Both the position numbers and the translations under genes were made by a program. Source: Streptomyces sp. AC558_RSS880 (GTDB taxonomy: Bacteria > Actinomycetota > Actinomycetes > Streptomycetales > Streptomycetaceae). From it: a stretch of DNA of 64,000 nt. This document shows, one piece after another, positions 7,773-15,827 of the stretch. Position 1 is the stretch's first letter; every line of letters starts with the position of its first letter. Below the pieces are notes generated by a model. It did not search any database and was not told the origin of the DNA. It worked only from the letters and a program-made list of their open reading frames with translations. The DNA is taken from NCBI RefSeq assembly GCF_019049255.1, contig NZ_JAGMUJ010000030.1, forward strand, positions 343,494 through 407,493. Reading direction: 5' to 3'.

Positions 7773-9056
7773 TCATGGGGCCGGCAGAGGAGACATCTCC
7801 CGCTCGACCAGGGGTTTGAGCAGGTTGAGCGCCGCGCCGCGGGTGGGCGCGAGAGGACTCGGGACCCTGCTGGGAGGAACGACACCGCTCTCGACGATGT
7901 CGCGGAGAACGGTGGCCACCTCCGCGTCGTCGGCTTCGGCCAGGACGGCCGCAAGACGCAGAGCGTCCCTCCGGGGCCCCGTGGTCCAGCGCTCGGCCAG
8001 GTGCCGGATGCGTGTGCTCGAGGCGCTGTGCCGGGTTGCCGCCGCGAGGGCGGCGAGGGTGAACCGTACGGCTTCGTCCTCGCTGTCCCAGCGGCCCAGA
8101 AGACACGGCGCTGCGGCTTCGACCGCACGGCGGGCGGCGAGTTCGTCCACCGTCTCCTCCAGCGGAAGGCCCAGGGCGACCCTGCGGTCGGCCCCGGAAG
8201 CGGCCAGGCGCTGCCCGATGGTGGCCGCTTCGAACAAGAACGTGGTGAGGACGGCTCGGTGCGCGGGACGGATGTCCTCGTGGCCTGCGAGACCGGCCAG
8301 CAGGGGAATCTCGTCGGCGGTGTGCGGGTAGCAGGTGCCCTGATGCATGACCGAGTCGGCCAGTTCGAAGACGACTTCGCGATCGTCGGAGAAGCCGTCG
8401 GCCTCGGCGGTGAGCCACCAGGCGATTCCGTCGGGCAGCCTGCCCTGCTGAGCTTCCTGGTCACGGGCGACCTGCCGCACACACTCGAGCACGGGTGGAA
8501 AGGGACGTTCGGCGGTGGTGCGCTGAAGCGGCGTGGCCGGAGCCGGCTCTTTCACCGGTGGAGGGAAGCCCGAGACCACGTCGCGCCGAACGCGGTGGGC
8601 GTGCTTCTGGTCGAGTTCGTGGACCAGCCCTCGGCGGTCGAATCCGGACAGCTTGGTCTCCCGGTTGGCCTGGGATCCGCCGTTCCAGAAACCGCCGTGC
8701 GCCCTGCCGACGGCTTCGACAGCCGCCTTCTCGCAGTCGTGCTGGTGGAACTCCGAGGCCCGGTCGGGAGCTTCCTCGTCCACGAGGCTGTCGACGCTCC
8801 ACCAACCCTCCAGCTCGGGCCGGGAGAACTCGGGCTTGCCGAACAGCCGGTTCCCGGGGTCCAGATGCGGAAGGTACACCGGGCGCACGGTCACCCACCG
8901 GTGTCCACGGCGCGTCAATTCCGAGGCCACCGAGCGAGCGTCCGCTTCGCTCGGAGCGGCGACAGAGTAGTGGACCACCATCTCGGAGGCCGACCAGGAG
9001 ATCGGCTCGTCGACGCCATGACGTGACGTGAGTTCGTTCGGCATGCGGCGAAGCAT
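7773..9056 (-). CDS. Hypothetical protein, probable helical-repeat (HEAT-like) C-terminal region
   Basis: This is a protein of about 427 residues. Residues 1-110 look like an alpha/beta module (VVHYSVAAPSEADARSVASELTRRGHRWVTVRPVY). From about 190 onward the chain is nearly all amphipathic helices rich in Ala, Leu, Arg and Glu, such as VVFELADSVMHQGTCYPHTADEIPLLAGLAGHEDIRPAHRAVLTTFLFEA, in a HEAT/ARM-like rhythm. No catalytic motif is visible. ATGs at 9056 and 9044 both fit; neither has a strong ribosome site. It may be a protein-interaction scaffold, but I do not recognise the family. It is divergent from the membrane-protein gene at 9241. Confidence 0.6.
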   Translation of the reverse strand: MLRRMPNELTSRHGVDEPISWSASEMVVHYSVAAPSEADARSVASELTRRGHRWVTVRPVYLPHLDPGNRLFGKPEFSRPELEGWWSVDSLVDEEAPDRASEFHQHDCEKAAVEAVGRAHGGFWNGGSQANRETKLSGFDRRGLVHELDQKHAHRVRRDVVSGFPPPVKEPAPATPLQRTTAERPFPPVLECVRQVARDQEAQQGRLPDGIAWWLTAEADGFSDDREVVFELADSVMHQGTCYPHTADEIPLLAGLAGHEDIRPAHRAVLTTFLFEAATIGQRLAASGADRRVALGLPLEETVDELAARRAVEAAAPCLLGRWDSEDEAVRFTLAALAAATRHSASSTRIRHLAERWTTGPRRDALRLAAVLAEADDAEVATVLRDIVESGVVPPSRVPSPLAPTRGAALNLLKPLVEREMSPLPAP

Positions 9057-9240
9057 AGGAAGCAGGTCGGACAACGGACCGCCCAGCACCCCCTGCGTCC
9101 GCTCACGAAGCACCTCGAGGCCGACACGGCGAGCATCCCCCCTGCGGGGGATGCCGCCCGGTAAGGCGTCCTTCGCGCGGGGTAGCGGTTCGGCCCGTAG
9201 GGGTGATCCCCGACTGTGCCTGCTTTGCGAGGATGAGGCC

Positions 9241-9804
9241 ATGAAGCTGGAGATCCTTCACACGCCCCCGCCCGTCAGCGACACCGAGCGGCCCGTTCCC
9301 CGCTGGGCCATGCGCCTGGCCTACGCGCTTCCGCTGATTCTGCTGCCGTCGTGCCTGTGGCGGCTGCCCTTCGCCCTGCACTTCGAGATGGGGCAGGTTC
9401 AGGATCTCGACATGCCGCCCTACTGGGCGAGCATCCCGTACGTCCTCGGGCTCAGCGTGTTATCGGAAGTGATCGCGATCCTGACCATCGGGCTGGTCCG
9501 GGGCTGGGGAGAGGTGGCACCCACCTGGATCCCGATCATCGGCGGCAAACGCGTCCGGCCGATGGCGGCCGCCGTCCCCGCCATCCTCGGCGGCCTGATC
9601 CTCACCCTGCTGTTCACCAACATCCCGATCGGCGACGGTCGCAAGCTCACCCTGTACGGCATCGCCGACAACGCCGGATACACCAACGACGCCTGGGAGG
9701 CGCTTGCGACGGTGTGCGTCACCCCCATCGCCGCATGGGGACCCATCACCATCGCTCTCGGGATCGCCTACTACCGCCGCCGGACCGCGCCGTCGCAGGG
9801 CTAG
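9241..9804 (+). CDS. Multi-pass membrane protein, hypothetical, with a TTA codon
   Basis: This 187-residue protein has four predicted transmembrane helices: about 26-45 (WAMRLAYALPLILLPSCLWRL), 60-85 (WASIPYVLGLSVLSEVIAILTIGLV), 110-130 (MAAAVPAILGGLILTLLFT) and 158-178 (ALATVCVTPIAAWGPITIALGIAYY). It has no known catalytic motif. Leucine in GLSVLSEV is encoded by TTA at 9460-9462. TTA is rare in Streptomyces and depends on the bldA tRNA, so production may be restricted to late growth. The gene is monocistronic and followed by an integrase remnant. Confidence 0.7.
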   Translation: MKLEILHTPPPVSDTERPVPRWAMRLAYALPLILLPSCLWRLPFALHFEMGQVQDLDMPPYWASIPYVLGLSVLSEVIAILTIGLVRGWGEVAPTWIPIIGGKRVRPMAAAVPAILGGLILTLLFTNIPIGDGRKLTLYGIADNAGYTNDAWEALATVCVTPIAAWGPITIALGIAYYRRRTAPSQG

Positions 9805-9876
9805 AGGTCCGGGAGCGGCAATCGGCCGGACCGTGCGCTCGACGCGGAAGCGGAGGGTGGCGCCGGTGTCGCCGGC

Positions 9877-10032
9877 GTCGAGCAGGTGCGGCTCGTCCTC
9901 GTCCTCGGCCACGCGTCCGCCGTCGTCACACCGCGGATCCACGCCCACCCGCGGCCGGGCGAAGAAGACCGCACCCGGGCCGTCATGGCCGCCGTGCTCG
10001 GCGGCCTGCGGACCGGGTGCGGACTCGGAGAC
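9877..10032 (+). pseudogene. Decayed C-terminal end of a tyrosine-recombinase integrase
   Basis: Translation of this stretch gives VEQVRLVLVLGHASAVVTPR, then IHAHPRPGEEDRTRAVMAAV, then LGGLRTGCGLGD. This matches the C-terminal end of actinobacterial integrases, where LGHxS is followed by a catalytic Tyr-x-His and then an EDRTRA helix. Here the catalytic tyrosine position reads histidine (RIHAH), and no upstream catalytic core can be found. The fragment therefore marks an old integration event by a mobile element whose body is gone. The assignment rests on motif spacing. Confidence 0.6.
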
Positions 10033-10075
10033 ACTGCAACCAAGGAAATCGCAGGTCAAAAGGCACGATCGAAGA

Positions 10076-10471
10076 TCAGGCCTTCTTGGTCTCCCAGAAG
10101 ATCTTGTCGATCTGGGCGATGTAGTCCAGCGCCTTCTGGCCGGTGGCCGGGTCCGTCGACGCCTTGGCGGCCGAGAGGGCCTTCAGGGTGTCGTTGACCA
10201 GCTGGTGCAGCTCCGGGTACTTCTCGAAGTGCGGGGGCTTGAAGTAGTCGCTCCACAGCACGGAGACGTGGTGCTTCGCCAGCTCGGCGCGCTGCTCCTT
10301 GATGACCGTGGCGCGGGCCTGGAAGTGCGGGTCGTCGTTGCCGGCCATCTTCTCCTGGACGGCCTTCACCGACTCCGCCTCGATGCGGGCCTGGGCCGGG
10401 TCGTACACGCCGCAGGGCAGGTCGCAGTGGGCGCTGACCTTGACCTTGGGGGCAAACAGGCGGGAAAGCAT
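10076..10471 (-). CDS. sodN: Nickel-containing superoxide dismutase precursor
   Basis: The precursor is 131 residues: a 14-residue leader (MLSRLFAPKVKVSA) and then HCDLPCGVYDPAQARIEAESVK. His1, Cys2 and Cys6 of the mature enzyme form the nickel hook, and the mature start HCDLPCG is diagnostic. It converts superoxide to hydrogen peroxide and oxygen in the cytoplasm. The ATG at 10471 fits the known precursor length. The leader must be removed by the SodX protease, whose gene lies divergently next door. In S. coelicolor the sodN message is controlled indirectly by the nickel regulator Nur; I see no Nur box I can vouch for here. Confidence 0.97.
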   Translation of the reverse strand: MLSRLFAPKVKVSAHCDLPCGVYDPAQARIEAESVKAVQEKMAGNDDPHFQARATVIKEQRAELAKHHVSVLWSDYFKPPHFEKYPELHQLVNDTLKALSAAKASTDPATGQKALDYIAQIDKIFWETKKA

Positions 10472-10617
10472 GGAGCGTTTCCTTCCTCGTGATCGTCTTC
10501 TCACACGGGAGATTACTCCGTGGCGGACGGCTTTTCGCGGGTGCCCCCGCGGGCTTAGGACAAAAGTCCGGGGTGAGACTGGGACTGGTGGAGGACGAAC
10601 CGGGGAGGTGCCGGGTG

Positions 10618-11052
10618 ATGCCGGAGCTGTCGCAGGACGCCGAGCGGGCGAGGGCGCCGCTGCCCTTCGGGGTGGCCGAGGTGACCGGGCCGTCCATGGT
10701 GCCCACGCTGCACCACGGGGACCGGCTCCTGGTGCACTACGGCGCCCGGGTCAAACGCGGGGACGTGATCGTGCTGCGGCATCCGTTCCAGCAGGACCTG
10801 CTCGTCGTCAAGCGGGCCGCCGAGCGACGCGAGGGCGGCTGGTGGGTGCTCGGGGACAACGCGTTCGCGGGCGGTGACAGCACCGACTACGGGGTGGTGC
10901 CCGACGAGCTGGTGCTCGGCCGGGTCCGGTTCCGCTACCGGCCGCGCGGCTCCGAGCGGCGTTCGCCGCTGGCCGTGGTGGGCTGGGCGCTGTCGTCGGC
11001 CCGGCCCGTGCTCTCCGGCCGGTCGGCCTCCAGGCGCTTGCGGGCGCGGTAG
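10618..11052 (+). CDS. sodX: Nickel-type superoxide dismutase maturation protease
   Basis: This 144-residue S26-type peptidase trims the leader of Ni-SOD so that the nickel hook can form. GPSMVPTLHHGDRLLV carries the catalytic serine (about residue 24) and LLVVKRAAERREGGWWVLGDNAFAGGDSTDYG carries the catalytic lysine and the conserved GDN..SxDS box. No transmembrane anchor is visible, unlike secretory signal peptidases, which fits a cytoplasmic substrate. The ATG at 10618 follows GGGGAGG with nine-base spacing. The gene diverges from sodN and its last 118 bases run antisense through the end of the CGNR gene. Confidence 0.94.
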   Translation: MPELSQDAERARAPLPFGVAEVTGPSMVPTLHHGDRLLVHYGARVKRGDVIVLRHPFQQDLLVVKRAAERREGGWWVLGDNAFAGGDSTDYGVVPDELVLGRVRFRYRPRGSERRSPLAVVGWALSSARPVLSGRSASRRLRAR

Positions 11053-11585
11053 GCGGCCACGTTGGCGCGGGTGGCGCAGCGGTCGGAGCAGTAGCGGCGG
11101 GAGCGGTTGGTGGAGGTGTCCAGGTAGGCGTTGCGGCAGGGCGACGCCTCGCACAGGCCGAGGCGGTCCACGCCGTACTCGGTGAGGTGGAAGGCCAGGC
11201 CCATCGCGGCGATGGCGGCGTAGCCGGCGGTGGCGTTGGACGGGTGGTCGGCCAGGTGCATGTGCCACAGCGGGCGGCCGTCGTCGTCGCGGAAGTCGTG
11301 GCCGGAGATCTGCGGGCTGACCGGGAACTCCAGCAGCAGTGAGTTCAGCAGGTCGACGGCGAGGGTCTCGTCGCCGCCGTCCGCCGCCTCGAAGACCGAG
11401 CGGAGCCTGGCCCGGACCGAGCGGAACCGCGTCACATCGGCGTCGGTGGTGCGCCGGGCGGCCGACTGGTTGGCGCCGAACAGATCGCGGACGGCCTCGA
11501 CGGAGGTGAGCGTGTCCTTGCCCCGGGCCGGTTCCTCGGTGTTGACGAGGCGTACGGCGTAATCCGAGTAATAGGCCAGTTCCAC
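10935..11585 (-). CDS. CGNR zinc-finger domain transcriptional regulator (ABATE domain)
   Basis: This 216-residue protein has an N-terminal stress-induced-regulator (ABATE) domain (YSDYAVRLVNTEEPARGKDTLTSVEAVRDLF, residues 5-120). Its C-terminal CGNR finger is CEASPCRNAYLDTSTNRSRRYCSDRCATRANVAAYRARKR at about 146-185, where four cysteines bind zinc. A disordered tail of about 30 residues follows. Such proteins are thought to act as DNA-binding regulators of unknown regulon. Its 3' end overlaps the 3' end of sodX by 118 bases on the opposite strand. The start at 11585 is an ATG. Confidence 0.9.
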   Translation of the reverse strand: MELAYYSDYAVRLVNTEEPARGKDTLTSVEAVRDLFGANQSAARRTTDADVTRFRSVRARLRSVFEAADGGDETLAVDLLNSLLLEFPVSPQISGHDFRDDDGRPLWHMHLADHPSNATAGYAAIAAMGLAFHLTEYGVDRLGLCEASPCRNAYLDTSTNRSRRYCSDRCATRANVAAYRARKRLEADRPESTGRADDSAQPTTASGERRSEPRGR

Positions 11586-11685
11586 TTGTAGTCCTTACGC
11601 AGGAGATCTATCGTCATGAGCGCGGTCGGGTAACAGACGATTCCGCATCCAGGGTATTACGGGACGTACGTGAGGGAGGCGCTCG

Positions 11686-12456
11686 ATGACGGACGCGGAC
11701 ACCACCACGGCCACCGCCGACTGGCGGGCCTGGCAGGAGAGCTGGGACCGGCAGCAGGAGTGGTACATGCCGGACCGCGAGGAACGCTTCCGGGTCATGC
11801 TCGACATGGTGGAGGCCCTCGTCGGCACCGCGCCGCGCGTGCTCGACCTCGCCTGCGGCACGGGCAGCATCACCGCCCGGCTGTTCGACCGGTTCCCGGA
11901 CGCCACCAGCACCGGCGTCGACCTGGACCCGGCGCTGCTCGCCATCGCGGAGGGCACGTTCGCGGGGGACGAGCGGGTCTCCTTCGTGACGGCCGACCTC
12001 AAGGACCCCGAGTGGCCGGCGAAGCTGCCCCACGACTCCTACGACGCCGTACTGACCGCGACCGCCCTCCACTGGCTGCACCGGGAACCTCTCGCGGACC
12101 TCTACGGGCACATCGCGGGGCTCGTCCGCGACGGCGGTGTCTTCATGAACGCGGACCACATGATCGACGACACCACGCCCCGGATCAACGCGGCCGAGCG
12201 CGCCCTGCGCCACACCCGCATGGATCAGGCCAAGCGGGACGGTGCCCTCGACTGGGCCCAGTGGTGGCAGCTCGCCGCGAAGGACCCGGTCCTCGCCGGA
12301 CCGACGGCCCGCCGGTTCGAGATCTACGGCGAGCACGCCGAAGGCGACATGCCGTCGGCCGCCTGGCACGCGCGCGTGCTGCGCGAGAAGGGGTTCGGGG
12401 AGGCGCGGCCGGTGTGGTGCTCGCCGTCGGACACCCTGCTGCTGGCACTGAAGTAG
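11686..12456 (+). CDS. Class I SAM-dependent methyltransferase
   Basis: This 256-residue Rossmann-fold methyltransferase has motif I VLDLACGTGSITARL (about residues 51-65), the acidic SAM ribose contact GVDLDPALL at about 77-85, and the motif IV-like YDAVLTATALHWL. The last of these is common in trans-aconitate or small-molecule methyltransferases. It probably methylates a small carboxylate or metabolite, but the substrate is unknown. GAGGGAGG stands six bases before the ATG. The gene is divergent from the CGNR regulator at a spacing of 100 bases, so the two could share a control region. Confidence 0.85.
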   Translation: MTDADTTTATADWRAWQESWDRQQEWYMPDREERFRVMLDMVEALVGTAPRVLDLACGTGSITARLFDRFPDATSTGVDLDPALLAIAEGTFAGDERVSFVTADLKDPEWPAKLPHDSYDAVLTATALHWLHREPLADLYGHIAGLVRDGGVFMNADHMIDDTTPRINAAERALRHTRMDQAKRDGALDWAQWWQLAAKDPVLAGPTARRFEIYGEHAEGDMPSAAWHARVLREKGFGEARPVWCSPSDTLLLALK

Positions 12457-12467
12457 CCGGAGGAGAA

Positions 12468-12506
12468 CGCGAAGGGGCGGTACGGACTCCGTACCGCCCC
12501 TTCGCG
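12468..12506. terminator. Perfect 18-bp bidirectional terminator hairpin
   Basis: CGCGAAGGGGCGGTACGG (12468-12485) pairs perfectly with 12489-12506 around a three-base loop. It lies between the convergent ends of the methyltransferase gene (12456) and the glutamate transporter ATPase gene (12514), so it can stop transcription in both directions. Confidence 0.9.
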
Positions 12507-12513
12507 TGTCCGC

Positions 12514-13323
12514 TCAGAGCACCTTGGACAGGAACGCCCTCGTGCGCTCGTGCTGCGGGTCGGTCAGGACGTCGCGCGGATGGCCCGACTCGACCACCAC
12601 ACCGCCGTCCATGAAGACCAGGCTGTCGCCCACCTCACGGGCGAAGCCCATCTCGTGGGTGACGACGACCATCGTCATACCGGACTCGGCGAGGTCGCGC
12701 ATGACGTCGAGGACGTCACCGACCAGCTCCGGGTCGAGCGCCGAGGTCGGCTCGTCGAAGAGCATCAGCTTGGGATCCATGGCGAGCGCCCGCGCGATCG
12801 CCACGCGCTGCTGCTGGCCGCCGGAGAGCTGCGCGGGGTAGTTCCCGGCCTTGTCGCCGAGGCCCACGCGCTCCAGGAGCTGCATCGCGCGCTCCCGGGC
12901 CTGCCCCTTGCTCACGCCCTTGACCTGGACCGGCGCCTCCATGACGTTCTCGACGGCCGTCATGTGCGGGAACAGGTTGAAGCGCTGGAAGACCATGCCG
13001 ATGTCCCGGCGCTTCAGGGCGACCTCGCTGTCCTTGAGCTCGTACAGCTTGTCGCCCTTCTGGCGGTAGCCGACCAGCTCCCCGTCGACGTACAGACGTC
13101 CGGCGTTGATCTTCTCGAGGTGGTTGATACACCTGAGGAAGGTGGACTTGCCGGAGCCGGAGGGGCCGATGAGGCAGAACACCTCGCCGGTCTTCACCTC
13201 CAGGTCGATGCCCTTGAGGACCTCGACGTGGCCGAAGGACTTGTGCACGCCCTCCGCCTTGACCATGGGGACGACGGAACCCTTCACGGGCGTGTCCGTC
13301 CTGCCGAGCTTCTGCCCGCTCAT
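12514..13323 (-). CDS. gluA: Amino-acid (glutamate-type) ABC transporter ATP-binding protein
   Basis: This 269-residue ATPase of the polar amino-acid uptake family has Walker [10 protein letters not shown] at 53-61, Q-loop FQRFN near 112, signature LSGGQQQR at 166-173, Walker [13 protein letters not shown] at 186-197 and the H-loop THEMGFA. It powers uptake of an acidic amino acid, most likely glutamate, with the permease and binding protein encoded just upstream. The ATG at 13323 overlaps the permease stop by four bases. The Corynebacterium gluABCD operon has two permeases; here there is only one. The symbol is by homology of the whole operon. Confidence 0.92.
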   Translation of the reverse strand: MSGQKLGRTDTPVKGSVVPMVKAEGVHKSFGHVEVLKGIDLEVKTGEVFCLIGPSGSGKSTFLRCINHLEKINAGRLYVDGELVGYRQKGDKLYELKDSEVALKRRDIGMVFQRFNLFPHMTAVENVMEAPVQVKGVSKGQARERAMQLLERVGLGDKAGNYPAQLSGGQQQRVAIARALAMDPKLMLFDEPTSALDPELVGDVLDVMRDLAESGMTMVVVTHEMGFAREVGDSLVFMDGGVVVESGHPRDVLTDPQHERTRAFLSKVL

Positions 13324-14255
13324 GCCATGCCTCCCTTCGGGCGGCCGAGGGAGAGCATGTTCGCCCTGACCTTCTGCCACGGCGTCGGCGGCAGCTGGCG
13401 CGTGGAGCCCTTGGCGTAGTAGCGCTCCAGGTAGTACTGGCCGACGCTGAAGACCGAGGTCAGCAGCAGGTACCAGGCCGCGGCGAGGAACAGCATCTCG
13501 GCCGGGGCACCGGAGCTCTGACCGATGTCCTGCGCGACCCGGAACAGTTCGGAGTACTGGACGACCGAGACCAGCGAGGTCGTCTTCAGCATGTTGATGA
13601 CCTCGTTGCCCGTCGGCGGCACGATCACGCGCATCGCCTGCGGGATGACGATCCGGCGCAGCGTCTTCGCGTGGCTCATGCCCAGCGCGTGCGACGCCTC
13701 GGTCTGGCCCTCGTCGACCGAGAGCAGACCGGCCCGGCAGATCTCCGCCATGTACGCGGCCTCGTTGAGGCCGAGACCCAGCAGCACCGTCAGGAGCGGG
13801 GTCATGAACTGCGACCACTCGTCCTTGTAGACCGGTCCCAGGTTGATGTACTCGAAGACCAGGCCCAGGTTGAACCAGACCACCAGCTGCACCAGGACCG
13901 GGGTGCCGCGGAAGAACCAGATGTAGAACCACGCGATCGTCGAGGTCACCGGGTTCTTCGACAGGCGCATCACGGCCAGCAGAATGCCGCCGAAGATACC
14001 GATCGCCATGGCCAGCACGGTGATCAGCAGCGTCTTGACGACGCCGTCGAGGACGCGGTCGTCGAGGAAGTACTCGGGGATCGCGTCCCAGTTGATCCTG
14101 CCCTGGGAGAACGCGTAGACGATCCCGCCGAGCAGGACGAGGGCGATGACGGCGGAGACGTACCGCCCGTAGTGCCGGACCGGGATGGCCCTGATGGCCT
14201 CCGGACCGGCCGGGGGTGTGCCGGCCGGGCCCGTCGTCTTGTCGATGTCAGTCAC
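13320..14255 (-). CDS. Amino-acid ABC transporter permease (HisM/GlnP type)
   Basis: This 311-residue inner-membrane permease has a cytoplasmic N-terminal tail of about 30 residues and then about six membrane helices. The typical polar amino-acid permease block is present: [50 protein letters not shown], and the EAA loop [24 protein letters not shown], which docks on the ATPase. It is translationally coupled to the ATPase gene and 32 bases behind the binding-protein gene. A single permease suggests a homodimeric channel. Confidence 0.92.
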   Translation of the reverse strand: MTDIDKTTGPAGTPPAGPEAIRAIPVRHYGRYVSAVIALVLLGGIVYAFSQGRINWDAIPEYFLDDRVLDGVVKTLLITVLAMAIGIFGGILLAVMRLSKNPVTSTIAWFYIWFFRGTPVLVQLVVWFNLGLVFEYINLGPVYKDEWSQFMTPLLTVLLGLGLNEAAYMAEICRAGLLSVDEGQTEASHALGMSHAKTLRRIVIPQAMRVIVPPTGNEVINMLKTTSLVSVVQYSELFRVAQDIGQSSGAPAEMLFLAAAWYLLLTSVFSVGQYYLERYYAKGSTRQLPPTPWQKVRANMLSLGRPKGGMA

Positions 14256-14287
14256 GGGTGTTGCCTTTCAGCGCCGCTCGGCCGCGG

Positions 14288-15244
14288 TCACTTGCCGCCG
14301 TTGATGGTGGCTTCCTTCACGGCGCCCTCCGCGACGCCCCACTTGTCCAGGACCTTCTGGTACTCGCCGTTCTTGATGATCTCGTCCAGCGCGGCCTTGA
14401 GGGCGTCCCGCAGCTGCGTGTCCTCCTTGGCGACCGCGATGCCGTACGGGGCGGCCTCGACCTGCTCGCCGACCAGCTGGAAGTCGTTGCCGCCGCCCGA
14501 GGTCTTCACGGCGTACGCGGCGACCGGGAAGTCGGAGGAACCGGCGTCGGCACCGCCCGCGCGCAGGCGGGTCTGGGCCTGCTGGTCGTTGTCGTAGGCC
14601 TCGATGGTGAGCTTCTCGCCCGTGGGGCACTTCTCCGCCTCGGCCTTGGCGAGGTCCTCCGAGACCGTGCCGCGCTGGAGCACGATCTTCTTGCCGCACA
14701 GGTCGGACCAGGTCTTGATGCCCTGGTCGTCGCCCTTCTTGGTGTAGATCGAGACACCCGCGGTGAAGTAGTCGACGAAGTCGACGCCCTCGCCGACCTT
14801 CTTGCCGGTCTCGGAGTCGACGCCCTCCTGGCGGTCCTTGGTGTCGGTCATCGCGGACATGGCGATGTCGTACCGGTCGGAGCGCAGACCGGTGATCAGG
14901 GTGTCGAAGGTGCCGTTCTCGAACTCGAACTTGACGCCGAGCTGCCTGCCCATGGCGTCCGCGAGGTCGGGGTCGATGCCGACGGTCTTGCCGGAACCGT
15001 CCTTGAACTCGACCGGGGCGTACGCGATGTCCGAGCCCACCTTGATGACGCCCGCCTTGCGGATGTCGTCCGGGAGCTTGTCGGCGAGGGGAGCGGCGGA
15101 CGTCTCGGAGGTGCTGACGTCGTTGCCCTCGTCCGTCTGGTCACCGCAACCGGTGAGAAGCAGTGCGCCTGCGACCGCGATCGCGCCGACCGCTGCTGTC
15201 CGGGACCTCGCGGCGGTGGTACGACGGGTGGTGCTTGCGGTCAT
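14288..15244 (-). CDS. gluB: Amino-acid ABC transporter substrate-binding lipoprotein
   Basis: The 318-residue precursor has a lipoprotein signal: basic N terminus, hydrophobic stretch AVGAIAVAGALLLTGC and lipobox LLTGC with the lipidated cysteine at about residue 32. Mature residues form the periplasmic-binding-protein type 2 fold (IRKAGVIKVGSDIAYAPVEFKD, DRYDIAMSAMTDTKDRQEGVDF), as in glutamate/glutamine binders. The ATG at 15244 has GGAGG eight bases upstream. It is the promoter-proximal gene of the three-gene transporter operon. Confidence 0.93.
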   Translation of the reverse strand: MTASTTRRTTAARSRTAAVGAIAVAGALLLTGCGDQTDEGNDVSTSETSAAPLADKLPDDIRKAGVIKVGSDIAYAPVEFKDGSGKTVGIDPDLADAMGRQLGVKFEFENGTFDTLITGLRSDRYDIAMSAMTDTKDRQEGVDSETGKKVGEGVDFVDYFTAGVSIYTKKGDDQGIKTWSDLCGKKIVLQRGTVSEDLAKAEAEKCPTGEKLTIEAYDNDQQAQTRLRAGGADAGSSDFPVAAYAVKTSGGGNDFQLVGEQVEAAPYGIAVAKEDTQLRDALKAALDEIIKNGEYQKVLDKWGVAEGAVKEATINGGK

Positions 15245-15827
15245 GGTGGGTTCCTCCGGCGGATGGGTGGAGATGCCGATGGGTGGGCCACTGCCGACGG
15301 GTATCGGCAGCGCCGCAGGTCGACGAGAACACACGTCTTCGAGTGTCGCGACCTCGTGCGATTACGGCATCTTGCCATTCGGTCTGAGCCATTCAGGGGG
15401 CCCGCGATGTCAAAATCAGATAACGGGCGACACCCGAACCGCATCACTCCAGGACATCCGACCGGACAGTCTGCGGGAATCCTTCACTCCAGCCGGAAGA
15501 TCTTCGGCTCATTCCAGGATGTGGACTCGTTCGCCGTGGCTTTTGTTCCGATTGTGGGCTTGCCGGTGGTGGACGCCGACCTTGTCCTTGTATCGGGTGA
15601 CAATGCGGGGCGGCGGTATGTGACCTTCGCGTTATGGACTCGTCGCCGGTGGCGTCCGTCCGGTAAGAAGGTTCTTTACACCCCTCATCCGGGGCTCAGG
15701 GCGCGTGTGCGGCGCGCCCGTCGTGTTCGGCCCGTACGCATCAACCCTCCGGGCCTTGCGCGGTCCCGCCCACCCCTCACCAGGAGTGGCAACCCTCAAA
15801 CCATGAATACTTAAGGGGTAAAACCAA
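15245..15827. other. 583-base divergent intergenic region before transporter operon and malic enzyme
   Basis: No convincing gene lies here. The segment 15400-15700 is less GC-rich than its surroundings and holds an open frame (15407-15814) with un-Streptomyces-like third positions and a TTA codon, which I do not believe is coding. There is a loose dyad TGCCGAT...ATCGGCA near 15274-15307. The right end (15781-15827) is A-rich, with AAGGGG eight bases before the malic-enzyme GTG. Long leaders for either gene are possible. Confidence 0.5.

Noticed and set aside
12514..13932. Apparent 472-residue minus-strand protein carrying an ATPase at its end
   Set aside because: The frame simply runs upstream through the permease gene. 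Walker motifs and a coupled ATG at 13323 define the real ATPase of 269 residues.
15407..15814. 135-codon plus-strand open frame starting MSKSDNGRHPNR
   Set aside because: GC at the third codon position is far lower than in neighbouring genes, it contains a TTA and low-bias codons, and the product has no recognisable domain. It looks like non-coding control sequence.
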